Positions 42,195-50,191 of a stretch of 58,751 bases of DNA are shown one piece after another. Position 1 is the first letter of the stretch. Each line of letters opens with the position of its first letter. A program made the translations under genes and the position numbers. The notes under the pieces were generated by a model. The model did no database searches. It saw nothing but the letters and a program-made list of their open reading frames with translations, and had not been told where the DNA came from. Source of the stretch: CAZAEL01 sp964484135 (GTDB taxonomy: Bacteria; Elusimicrobiota; Elusimicrobia; FEN-1173); contig CAZAEL010000011.1 in the NCBI GenBank assembly GCA_964484135.1, forward strand, positions 1 to 58,751, written 5' to 3'.

Positions 42195-42857
42195 ATGGCC
42201 CCCCGTCCCGCCGGCGGGGCCCTCCGCCTCCTGGCCGCCGTCCTGCTGTGGACGGTCCCGGCCGCGCGCCCCCTCCGGGCGGCCTCCGTGGAGGTCCGGG
42301 TGACGGACGCGGACGGCCGGCCCGTGAAAGACGCCGTGGTGTTCGTGCGCGAGGTCAAGGGAAAGTCCTTCCCCCCGCCGGAGGAGCCCTACATCATGGA
42401 CCAGGTCAACAAGGAGTTCGTCCCCCATCTCCTGCCCGTGCTCGTCGGCGGGAAAGTCCGTTTCCCCAACAAGGACGACATCTTCCACCACGTCTATTCC
42501 TTTTCGCCGTCCAAGACCTTCGACATGCCCCTGTACAAGGGCGAGCCGACGCAGCCGATCGTCTTCGACGCGCCCGGGGTGGTCAAGCTGGCCTGCAACA
42601 TCCACGACTGGATGCAGGGGATCATCCTGGTCCTCCCCAACCCGTTCTACGCCGTGACCGACGACCGGGGGGCCGCCCGGCTCGACCTCCCCGACCAGGA
42701 CGGCCCGGAGCTCATGGTCTTCCATGAACTGTTGAAAGGCCCCGTGGAAGACACCCGGAAGACGGTCTCCTTCCGGGACGGCAGGCCCCTGCCCGCCGCC
42801 TGGACCCTGCCGCTCAAGCCGTCCCGGAAGAAACAGCGCTCCGCCTTCGACTACTGA
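42195..42857 (+). CDS. Exported cupredoxin-like copper protein
   Basis: A 220-residue periplasmic protein with a signal peptide (ALRLLAAVLLWTVPAARPL). It has a cupredoxin/plastocyanin-like domain with candidate copper ligands: histidines in NKDDIFHHVYSF and cysteine, histidine and methionine in ACNIHDWMQG. This arrangement is seen in methylamine-utilisation-type cupredoxin proteins. It is tightly linked to the upstream porin and 28 bases before an adenylate cyclase. It may carry electrons to the di-haem peroxidase encoded at 45.5 kb; that partner is a guess. Confidence 0.7.
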   Translation: MAPRPAGGALRLLAAVLLWTVPAARPLRAASVEVRVTDADGRPVKDAVVFVREVKGKSFPPPEEPYIMDQVNKEFVPHLLPVLVGGKVRFPNKDDIFHHVYSFSPSKTFDMPLYKGEPTQPIVFDAPGVVKLACNIHDWMQGIILVLPNPFYAVTDDRGAARLDLPDQDGPELMVFHELLKGPVEDTRKTVSFRDGRPLPAAWTLPLKPSRKKQRSAFDY

Positions 42858-42885
42858 CCGTCCCGGAGCGCGCCCGACGGTTCCC

Positions 42886-44757
42886 GTGAAATCCGTCCCC
42901 TTCCACATCAAAATCCTCGGGAGCTTCCTCACGCTCCTGGCCGCGGTGCTGGCGGCCAGCCTGGTCCTGGTGAACCGGGACCAGACGCGCGAGGCGGAAG
43001 CCGACATCGCCCAGCACCTCCGCGTCACGCGCGACGTTTTCTATTCCGTCCTGGAGCGCCGGGAAAAACAGCTGGCCGCCGCCCTCTCGATCCTGGGGGA
43101 GGACTTCGCCTTCAAGCGGGCCCTCGCCACCCGGGACCCGGACACCATCGCCTCCGCCGCCGTCACCCTCCAGGGGCGCGTCGGGGCGGACATCCTGATG
43201 ATCGCCGACGAGACCGGCACGACGTACGCGGACACCTCCGGCGTCTTCGAGCCGGGGCGGTCCGCCGCGGACTTCCCGCTCATCGCCAAGGCCCTGGACG
43301 AAGAGGCCGGCACGGCGATCCAGGTCCTCAACGGCGTCCCCTGCCAGCTGGCCGCCGTCCCCGTGTACGCGCCGGACCTGATCGGCCTGCTCATGGCCGG
43401 CTTCCGCATCGACGACCACACCGCCTCGGAAATCAAGCGCCTCACCCTCTCCGAACTGTCCTTCGAGACCTCCGGGGCCATCTTCGCCTCCACGCTCCCG
43501 CCGGAAGACCGGGCGGTGCTCCAGGAAACCGCCCCCGGGCTGACGCCGGAGCAGACGCACGTCATCGGGCCGCCGGGCCGCCGGCAGGTCGTCCTGCCGT
43601 TCCGTCCCAGCCCCCACGTGGCCGCGTTCATCCAGCGCCCCTGGGACCAGGCGCTCGAGCCCGTCCGCCTCCTCCGGGAGAAACTCCTCCTCATCGGCTT
43701 TTCCGGCTTCGCGCTTTTTCTGCTGGCGGGGTTCCTGATCGCCGGCGGGGTCACCACCCCCCTCCGCGTCCTGGCGGCGGCCACACGGCGGCTGGGCGAG
43801 GGAGACTACGGCGTCCGGGTGGACGTCCGGCAGCGCGACGAGATCGGCCAATTGGGGGATGCGTTCAACCGCATGGTGGAGGGGCTGCAGGAACGCGAAA
43901 AAATCCGCTCCGTCCTGCGGAAGGCGGTCTCCAAGGAGATCGCCGACGAGCTCCTCAAGCGCGGACAGATCAACCTGGGCGGCGAGGAGCGGGGCGTGAC
44001 CGTTCTCTTCTCCGACATCCGCGGCTTCACGACCATTTCCGAAAAGCTGCCGCCGGGAGAGCTGGTGTCGCAACTGAACGAATACTTCATCGCCATGGCC
44101 AAGGCCATCGAAAGGCACGGCGGCGTCATCGACAAATACATCGGCGACGCGATCATGGCCCTCTTCGGCGCGCCATTGGCGACGCCGGCGGACGCCGGGA
44201 ACGCCCTCCGGGCCGCCCTGGCCATGACGGAGGCGCTGGGCCGCCTCAACGGGGACCGGGCCGCCCGCGGGCTCCCCCCCTGGGAAAACGGCGTCGGCGT
44301 GAACACCGGCCGGGCCGTGGCCGGGACCATGGGATCCGAGGACCGGTGGTCCTACACGGTCATCGGCGACGCGGTCAACCTAGCCAGCCGCCTGGAAGGC
44401 CTGACCAAGCATTACGGGGCCCGGGTCCTGGCCAGCGAGGCCGCGCGGGCCGCGGCGGGGGACGGCTTCCTGTTCCGCTCCCTGGACCTGGTCCGGGTCA
44501 AGGGCCGGAGCGAGCCCGTGCCCGTTTATGAGCTCCTGGGGGAGCGGGCCTCGCCTCCGGCCTGGCTGGCCCCGTTCGAGGACGGCGTGCGGGCCTACCG
44601 GTCCCGGGATTTCGCCGCGGCCCGGAGCCGCTTCAAGGACGTCCTGGGCCTGAAACCGGACGACCCGCCCGCCCTCCTGTATCAGGCGCGGCTGGAAGCC
44701 CTCCCGTCCTCCCTGCCCCCGGACTGGGACCCCGCCCACACCATGACGGAGAAGTGA
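42886..44757 (+). CDS. Membrane-bound class III adenylate/guanylate cyclase with HAMP domain
   Basis: A 623-residue sensor. Transmembrane segment (about 8-28), periplasmic sensory region (about 30-265), second transmembrane segment (about 268-288), HAMP domain (about 290-345), and a class III cyclase domain (about 365-545): VTVLFSDIRGFTT and DKYIGDAIMALFGAP hold the two metal aspartates, and VIGDAVNLASRLE the adenine-side aspartate and transition-state residues. A short TPR-like tail follows. It should make cAMP in response to an external signal. GTG start at 42886. Confidence 0.85.
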   Translation: MKSVPFHIKILGSFLTLLAAVLAASLVLVNRDQTREAEADIAQHLRVTRDVFYSVLERREKQLAAALSILGEDFAFKRALATRDPDTIASAAVTLQGRVGADILMIADETGTTYADTSGVFEPGRSAADFPLIAKALDEEAGTAIQVLNGVPCQLAAVPVYAPDLIGLLMAGFRIDDHTASEIKRLTLSELSFETSGAIFASTLPPEDRAVLQETAPGLTPEQTHVIGPPGRRQVVLPFRPSPHVAAFIQRPWDQALEPVRLLREKLLLIGFSGFALFLLAGFLIAGGVTTPLRVLAAATRRLGEGDYGVRVDVRQRDEIGQLGDAFNRMVEGLQEREKIRSVLRKAVSKEIADELLKRGQINLGGEERGVTVLFSDIRGFTTISEKLPPGELVSQLNEYFIAMAKAIERHGGVIDKYIGDAIMALFGAPLATPADAGNALRAALAMTEALGRLNGDRAARGLPPWENGVGVNTGRAVAGTMGSEDRWSYTVIGDAVNLASRLEGLTKHYGARVLASEAARAAAGDGFLFRSLDLVRVKGRSEPVPVYELLGERASPPAWLAPFEDGVRAYRSRDFAAARSRFKDVLGLKPDDPPALLYQARLEALPSSLPPDWDPAHTMTEK

Positions 44758-45156
44758 CGGCCTTCCCGGGCTCGGCCCCCCATGCGGAATCCTCCTCAAT
44801 AATGTAAAATTGACCCTCCACGCGGGGTGCGCGCGGCGGATGAACGGCGGACTTTTCGGCCGCCGTTGAGGGAGCGGGGCGGGCCTCCCCGCCGAGGAGG
44901 CGGGGGCGCCGAGGCGGCGCAGCCGCGAACCCCGATACAAATTTCTGCTCCGGGAGGGTCAGCGGAGCGTCGAGGGAGGGGCGCAGGGTGTCCGGTGGAC
45001 ACCCGTCTGCGCGCCCGCGAATGCGGGCAGGCCCCGAATGGGGAGCCCTCCATCGAGGAGCGCCGATGGCGGTCTTTCCGGCGGTTTGGGCCGGCGACAT
45101 CGGCCATCAGGCCTGAGGCTGCCGAGCGAAAGCGAAGGCAACGAAGGCGCGACAGA
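44758..45156 (+). other. Non-coding, hairpin-rich region upstream of tRNA-Ser
   Basis: No supported gene. A -10-like TAAAAT occurs at 44803-44808. From about 44840 to 45120 the sequence is a chain of strong GC hairpins: for example GGGTGTCC-GGT-GGACACCC at 44986-45004 with outer pairing GCGCAG/CTGCGC, and CCCGC-GAAT-GCGGG just after. It could be a structured RNA or the leader of the tRNA transcript. It does not match the conserved cores I know of RNase P RNA, tmRNA or SRP RNA. Confidence 0.45.
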
Positions 45157-45246
45157 GGAAGGGTGCGTGAGCGGCTTAAACGGCACGCCTGGAGAGCGTG
45201 TAGACGGGCAACCGTCTCGAGGGTTCAAATCCCTCCCCTTCCGCCA
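45157..45246 (+). tRNA. tRNA-Ser (anticodon GGA), CCA encoded
   Basis: The acceptor stem GGAAGGG pairs with CCCTTCC, followed by G and CCA. The anticodon stem CACGC/GCGTG encloses CTGGAGA (anticodon GGA). A long variable arm and an intact T-arm (GGGTTCAAATCCC) are present. Confidence 0.95.
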
Positions 45247-45292
45247 TTTTGGATGGTTCTCTTCTCCTTTTGAGGAGAGGGATTTGAAGCCG
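45242..45292 (+). repeat. 51-bp direct repeat, copy 1, anchored at the tRNA-Ser 3' end
   Basis: Starts with the last five bases of the tRNA gene (CGCCA) and is identical over 51 bases to 45455-45505. It contains a small hairpin (TCTCC/GGAGA) and near its end AGGGATTTGAA, an inverted near-copy of the tRNA T-arm. Confidence 0.9.
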
Positions 45293-45454
45293 ACCCGAGC
45301 GCCTGCGGCGCAGGAAAAGGCCGCAAGGCCGACAGCGAGGGCGGCAGGGGGGCGGAGAAGGAGCGAAAGCGACGGGGGAGACCCAAATCCCTCCCTTTCT
45401 GCCCGAGCCGGGGGACGGCGAGGAAATGGTTGGAGGCCGCTAGGCCGAAAACCA
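45293..45454. other. Spacer between the two 51-bp repeats
   Basis: 162 bases, no gene supported. It contains CAAATCCCTCCC at about 45384-45395, resembling a degenerate tRNA-Ser T-arm and 3' end, and a purine-rich stretch similar to the sequence just before the tRNA. Confidence 0.5.
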
Positions 45455-45505
45455 CGCCATTTTGGATGGTTCTCTTCTCCTTTTGAGGAGAGGGATTTGA
45501 AGCCG
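45455..45505 (+). repeat. 51-bp direct repeat, copy 2
   Basis: Perfect second copy of 45242-45292, ending 47 bases before the peroxidase start codon. Its hairpin would lie in the peroxidase leader. Confidence 0.9.
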
Positions 45506-45552
45506 GACACAGGAAGCGCGCCGTTTTGGCGGAAGGAAAAGAGGAAAAAATC

Positions 45553-46584
45553 ATGCCGCGAAAAACTCCGATTGTTCTGTCCGCCGTTCTTCTGGGAGGC
45601 GGGCTGTGGCTGTCCACCCTGAACGCCGAGTGGGAGGACGAGGCCCCCTACCCCTATCCCGTGCCCAAAGGCCTGCAGGCGCCGTCCGTGCCCGCCAACA
45701 ACCCCCTCACCGACGACAAGGTGGCCCTGGGCAAGGCCCTGTACTTCGACCCGCGCCTGTCCCGCGACGGCACGGTGAGCTGCGCCACCTGCCACGACCC
45801 CAAAAAAGGCTGGACGGACCAGGCCCCGGTGTCCACAGGGATCAAGGGCCAAAAAGGCGGGGTGAGCGCGCCCACGGTGCTGAACAGCGCGTACATGGAG
45901 GTCCAGTTCTGGGACGGCCGCGCCGCCAGCCTGGAGGAACAGGCCAAGGGCCCCATTGAAAACCCCGTCGAGATGGGCCTCACCCACGCGGAGGCGGTCA
46001 AGCGCCTGAAGTCCATCAAGGGGTACCGCCCCCTGTTCAAAAAAGCCTTCGGCGACCCGGAGATCACCATCGACCGCGTGGCCCAGGCCATCGCCGGCTT
46101 CGAACGCACGGTGTTGACCGGCAACGCCCCGTACGACCGGTACGAAGCCGGGGAGAAAGACGCCCTGTCCGATTCCGCCAAGCGCGGCCTGCAGCTCTTC
46201 TTCGGCAAGGCCAAATGCAGCGAATGCCACACCGGGTTCAACTTCTCCGACTCGGACTTCCACAACCTGGGCGTGGGAATGAAGGGGCCCAACCCGCCCG
46301 AAGGCCGGTACGCCGTCACCAAGCAGGAGGAGCACCGCGGCGCTTTCAAGACGCCCACCCTGCGCAACCTGGCCGACACCGCCCCGTACATGCACGACGG
46401 CTCCCAGAAGACGCTCAAAGAGGTCATGGACTTCTACAACCAGGGCGGGGAGCCCAACCCCCGGCTGGACCGCCGCGTGCAGCGCCTCGGCCTCACGGAG
46501 GCGGAGATCGCGGACGTCATCGCCTTCCTGGACGCCCTGAACGGGGACAAGGCGGTGATCGAACCGCCGGCCCTGCCGAAATGA
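45553..46584 (+). CDS. Di-haem cytochrome c peroxidase
   Basis: A 343-residue periplasmic enzyme that reduces hydrogen peroxide with electrons from small c-type cytochromes or cupredoxins. Two haem-binding motifs are visible (SCATCHD and CSECHTG), plus the family's LGKALYFDPRLSRDGTVSC, FKTPTLRNLADTAPYMHDG and an N-terminal signal segment (VLSAVLLGGGLWLSTL). The ATG at 45553 follows a GAGG site; an upstream GTG/ATG at 45526 would lie before the signal peptide. It stands alone but near the porin/cupredoxin genes. Confidence 0.9.
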   Translation: MPRKTPIVLSAVLLGGGLWLSTLNAEWEDEAPYPYPVPKGLQAPSVPANNPLTDDKVALGKALYFDPRLSRDGTVSCATCHDPKKGWTDQAPVSTGIKGQKGGVSAPTVLNSAYMEVQFWDGRAASLEEQAKGPIENPVEMGLTHAEAVKRLKSIKGYRPLFKKAFGDPEITIDRVAQAIAGFERTVLTGNAPYDRYEAGEKDALSDSAKRGLQLFFGKAKCSECHTGFNFSDSDFHNLGVGMKGPNPPEGRYAVTKQEEHRGAFKTPTLRNLADTAPYMHDGSQKTLKEVMDFYNQGGEPNPRLDRRVQRLGLTEAEIADVIAFLDALNGDKAVIEPPALPK

Positions 46585-46606
46585 CCCTTCCCTGGGAACA
46601 ACCCCT

Positions 46607-47536
46607 ATGAAATTCCTCGTCACGGGCGCGGGCGGCCTCATCGGCGCCAACCTGGCCCTGCACCTGGACGCCCAGGGACACGAGGTCCACGCCCTGGACC
46701 ATTTTTCCGTGGGCCGGCGGGAGAACCTCCGGGCCTTCAAGGGCCGCATCCACGCGGGCGACATCCGCGACTTTGACTACGCCTCGCTCGGCAGGCTGGA
46801 CGCGGTTTTCCACCAGGCCGCCATCACGGACACCACGGTCATGGACCGCAAGCTCATGATGGCCGTGAACGTGGAGGCCTTCGAAAAAATCCTGGCGTAC
46901 GCCCGCGCCGGCGGCTGTCCCAAGGTGGTGTACGCCTCCAGCGCCGCCACCTACGGCAAGGGGCAAGTGCCCATGCGGGAGGACCAGCCCACGGCCCCGG
47001 CCAACGTGTACGGCGAAAGCAAGGTGGAAATGGAAAAGGCCGCCGCGGCCTTCGTCTCGAAAAACCCCGGCGTGTCCGTGGTGGGCCTGAGGTACTTCAA
47101 CGTGTACGGCCCCCTGGAATTCCACAAAAAGGCCGCGGCCAGCATGATCTACCAGCTCTACAAGCAGATCGCGGCCGGCCAATCCCCCCGCGTCTTCAAG
47201 TGGGGCGAGCAGTACCGGGACTTCATCTACGTCAAGGACGTGGTGCAGGCCAACTGGAAGGCTTTTGAATTCAAGGGGAGCGGCGTCTTCAACGCGGGGA
47301 CCGGCCTGCCCACCACCTTCAACCAGGTGATCGCCGTCCTCAACAAGGAACTGGGCGCGGACAAACCCACGGACTACTTCGACAACCCCTACGACTTCTA
47401 CCAGGACACCACCCGCGCCGACACGTTCCGCGCGGAAAAGATTCTGGGCTTCAAGGCCGCGTACACCCCCGAAACGGGCATCGCGGATTACGTCAAGTTC
47501 CTGAAAACCGAGGCGAAAACCTTCACCGCCGCCTGA
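46607..47536 (+). CDS. hldD: ADP-L-glycero-D-manno-heptose 6-epimerase
   Basis: A 309-residue short-chain-type epimerase that makes the heptose precursor of LPS inner core. It has the NADP-binding TGAGGLIGANLA, the catalytic block YASSAATYGKG with the downstream VYGESK, and the family-specific RYFNVYGPLEFHK and KWGEQYRDFIYVKDVV. It starts 22 bases after the peroxidase. It implies an LPS outer membrane. A strong terminator follows. Confidence 0.9.
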   Translation: MKFLVTGAGGLIGANLALHLDAQGHEVHALDHFSVGRRENLRAFKGRIHAGDIRDFDYASLGRLDAVFHQAAITDTTVMDRKLMMAVNVEAFEKILAYARAGGCPKVVYASSAATYGKGQVPMREDQPTAPANVYGESKVEMEKAAAAFVSKNPGVSVVGLRYFNVYGPLEFHKKAAASMIYQLYKQIAAGQSPRVFKWGEQYRDFIYVKDVVQANWKAFEFKGSGVFNAGTGLPTTFNQVIAVLNKELGADKPTDYFDNPYDFYQDTTRADTFRAEKILGFKAAYTPETGIADYVKFLKTEAKTFTAA

Positions 47537-47565
47537 CCGCGGCGGAACGGCCCCTCTTGAAAACA

Positions 47566-47602
47566 AAAGCCCCGGCGGGAGTCCCCGCCGGGGCTTTCTT
47601 TT
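47566..47602 (+). terminator. Rho-independent terminator after hldD
   Basis: GCCCCGGCGGG, a short loop and CCCGCCGGGGC followed by TTTCTTTT; an A-run on the left side makes it usable from both directions, which fits the convergent lipoprotein gene. Confidence 0.9.
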
Positions 47603-47619
47603 GAAAGGCGCTTCGGACG

Positions 47620-47808
47620 CTACAACGGCAGCTTGTCGACGGTGTCCGCGGCCTTGTCGATGACTTCGTCCGCCGTGTTCCCGGCCACGGGGATGATGGA
47701 GATGACCGCGCCCGTGACCCGCATGGGCACCGTGACCACCTTGGTCAGCACGCAACCGGACGCGCCCGCCAACAGCGCCGCCAAAACCAGCAGTTTCGCG
47801 ATTCTCAT
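47620..47808 (-). CDS. Small lipoprotein (62 residues)
   Basis: A signal peptide with lipobox (LLAGASGC, modified cysteine at residue 19) followed by a short mature part with TVPMRVTGAVISIIPVAGNTAD and a charged tail. Similar small lipoproteins with VVTVPMRVxGAVISxxP cores are widespread in Proteobacteria and of unknown function. A GGGAGG-like site (GGGAGGTCCC) precedes the ATG. Convergent with hldD, sharing its terminator. Confidence 0.8.
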   Translation of the reverse strand: MRIAKLLVLAALLAGASGCVLTKVVTVPMRVTGAVISIIPVAGNTADEVIDKAADTVDKLPL

Positions 47809-48001
47809 GGGACCTCCCTGAAAGGGGGGCTTCCCGGACGATGGATCCGGAACCGCCCCCGGAGCTCGAAACGATCTGAAGATAGATTACCATTTCCGCG
47901 GCCCGGGCGCGCGGGGCGCGGGAGCGAAGACGGCCGCCGCGCCCGGGAAAAGGGTATAATGTCCCTCCCGTGAAAATCCGGCCGAGCGGAATCATCGCCC
48001 C

Positions 48002-49273
48002 ATGAACGAATCCCATCCCGCGGGCCCCCGCCGCGCGGCCATGGCCTTCATCCTGGTGACCGTGACGCTGGACGTCCTGGCGCTGGGCATCATCATCCCG
48101 GTCCTGCCGAAACTGGTCACCCGCTTCATGGGCGGGGACACGTCCCGGGCCGCGGAGATCTACGGCCTCTTCGGCACGGTCTGGGCCTTCATGCACTTCC
48201 TCTGTTCCCCCCTGGTGGGCCTGCTTTCGGACCGCTTCGGGCGTCGGCCGGTGATCCTCCTGTCCAACATCGGCCTGGGGCTGGACTACGTGCTCATGGC
48301 CCTGGCGCCGAACCTGCGCTGGCTTTTCATCGGCCGCGTGATTTCGGGCGTCACCGCGGCCAGCGTGCCCGCGGCCTCGGCGTACATCGCGGACACCCTC
48401 CCGCCGGAAAAGCGGCCCCACGCCTTCGGCCTGGTCGGGGCGGCCTTCGGCGCGGGCTTCGTGCTGGGGCCGGCCCTGGGCGGGCTCCTGGGCGGGATGG
48501 ACCCGCGCCTGCCCTTCTGGGCCGCGGCGGGCCTGAGCCTGCTGAACTTCCTGTGGGGCCTGTTCGTGCTCCCCGAATCCCTGCCGAAGGAACACCGCGC
48601 CCCCTTCGCCTGGGCCCGCGCCAACCCCGTGGGCGCCCTCAACTTGTTGCGGTCCCACCCGGAACTGAACCGCCTCGCCCTGGTCCACTTCCTCCGCATG
48701 CTGGCCCACGTCTCCCTGCCCAGCGTCTTCGTGCTGTACGCCGGCCACCGGTACGGCTGGGGCGAACAAGCCGTGGGCCTGGTGCTGGCCGCGGTGGGGG
48801 TCTGCAGCCTGCTCGTGCAGGGAGGGCTGGTGCGGCCCGCGGTCAGACGGCTGGGGGAACGGAACGCCCTGCTGGTCGGACTTCTGTTCGGCATGGCGGG
48901 GTTCGTGGTGTACGGCCTGGCGCCCACCGGCGCCGGATTCCTGTGGGGCATCCCCCTCATGTCGCTGTGGGGCCTGTCCGGCCCGGCCATGCAGGGGCTC
49001 ATGACGCGCCGGGTGGGCCCCCGGGAACAGGGACAATTGCAGGGCGCCACCAGCAGCCTGGTGGGCATCGCGGAGATGATCGGGCCGGGCCTGTTCACCC
49101 TCGCCTTTGCCTGGTGCATCCGGCCGGAGGCGGCCTGGCAGATCCCGGGCGCGCCCTTCTACCTGGCCGCTTTGCTCCTGGCCGGGGCCCTGATCCCGGC
49201 CTGGTCTCTGGCGCCCGTCCGCGAACCCACCAAAGCCCCCGAAGAACTCGCGTCCCCGGAGCCGGTGATTTAA
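48002..49273 (+). CDS. MFS drug-efflux transporter, TetA-like
   Basis: A 423-residue, 12-helix transporter of the major facilitator superfamily. The motif A loop GLLSDRFGRRPVILLS and motif C-like GAAFGAGFVLGPALGG mark the DHA1 proton-antiport group, and the N-terminal LGIIIPVLPKL is common in tetracycline-type pumps. Substrate cannot be read from sequence. TATAAT at 47955-47960 lies 41 bases before the ATG; no clear -35 box. The DUF4384 gene follows after 18 bases. Confidence 0.85.
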   Translation: MNESHPAGPRRAAMAFILVTVTLDVLALGIIIPVLPKLVTRFMGGDTSRAAEIYGLFGTVWAFMHFLCSPLVGLLSDRFGRRPVILLSNIGLGLDYVLMALAPNLRWLFIGRVISGVTAASVPAASAYIADTLPPEKRPHAFGLVGAAFGAGFVLGPALGGLLGGMDPRLPFWAAAGLSLLNFLWGLFVLPESLPKEHRAPFAWARANPVGALNLLRSHPELNRLALVHFLRMLAHVSLPSVFVLYAGHRYGWGEQAVGLVLAAVGVCSLLVQGGLVRPAVRRLGERNALLVGLLFGMAGFVVYGLAPTGAGFLWGIPLMSLWGLSGPAMQGLMTRRVGPREQGQLQGATSSLVGIAEMIGPGLFTLAFAWCIRPEAAWQIPGAPFYLAALLLAGALIPAWSLAPVREPTKAPEELASPEPVI

Positions 49274-49291
49274 GTTGATGAAGGAGGTCCC

Positions 49292-50158
49292 ATGAAAAAA
49301 ATCTTTTGCTCTCTTCTCTCCGCATGGTCTCTGGCCTTCTTCCCGCGCGTGACCGGCGCGGCGGAAGAAGCCGCGGCCGCAAAAAAGATCCCCTTTGAGA
49401 CGGACGGCGTGGGCGTGGCGTCGAAATTCGAACGGCGCATTGACGCGGAAAAACGCGCTGAGGAGGACGCCCTGTCCAGGGCGTTCAAGGGCACGGGCGT
49501 GGACGTGTACTACGGGTTCAGCGACGTGCTGGCGGAAAGCGGAAAGAAGAACCTCCAAATGGTGTCCCAATACCTCTGGACCTTCAGCCGCGGCGTGGCG
49601 GTGTGGGAGCCGGCGGGGGAGCCGGCCTGCGCGTCCAAGCCCGACGGCACCACGGAATGCCGCGTCAGGCTCAAGGGCCACATCCAGCTCAAGGGCCGGC
49701 CCGACCCCAGCTACGAGATCGTCCTGGAAGACGGCGGCCTGTCCCGCGCCTCCTACCGATCCGGCGAGCCGGTGGAAGCCAAGTTCCGCCTCAGCCACGA
49801 ATCTTTGGTGTACATCCTGAGCGTGGACGAGGAGCAGAACACCCATCTCCTCTTTCCCAACCGGATCCTGCGCGAGAACAGCGTGAACCCGGGAAAAACG
49901 TTCGTATTCCCTCCCAAGGATTCCGGCATCTCCCTCACCGCGTACCTGCCGCAGGGGCGGGCTCAATCCTTCGAGATGCTGCACATCATCGCGACCAAAG
50001 GGGTCCCCCTCCTGTCGCTCAACAGCCTGGCGGAAAAGGACGTGGGGCCCTACAAGACGGTGTCGGCCGGGACTTTGGGGAACATCATGTCCCGGCTGGC
50101 GCAGCTGCCGCGGGACCAATGGACCATGGCGGTGATCCCGTACGAAATCCGGGAATAA
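49292..50158 (+). CDS. Exported DUF4384-domain protein
   Basis: A 288-residue exported protein (signal LLSAWSLAFFPRVTGA). Residues ~30-150 resemble the LPP20/flagellar-type assembly domain seen ahead of DUF4384; residues ~155-280 are a DUF4384 domain (YRSGEPVEAKFRLSHESLVYILSVDEEQNTHLLFP is its core, here cut to short citation FRLSHESLVYILSVDEE). A strong GGAGG site precedes the ATG. DUF4384 is frequently linked with caspase-like proteases, and one is encoded convergently next door. Confidence 0.7.
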   Translation: MKKIFCSLLSAWSLAFFPRVTGAAEEAAAAKKIPFETDGVGVASKFERRIDAEKRAEEDALSRAFKGTGVDVYYGFSDVLAESGKKNLQMVSQYLWTFSRGVAVWEPAGEPACASKPDGTTECRVRLKGHIQLKGRPDPSYEIVLEDGGLSRASYRSGEPVEAKFRLSHESLVYILSVDEEQNTHLLFPNRILRENSVNPGKTFVFPPKDSGISLTAYLPQGRAQSFEMLHIIATKGVPLLSLNSLAEKDVGPYKTVSAGTLGNIMSRLAQLPRDQWTMAVIPYEIRE

Positions 50159-50191
50159 AGGCGGGGGGCTTCCGGGGGGGCGGAAAACCGT

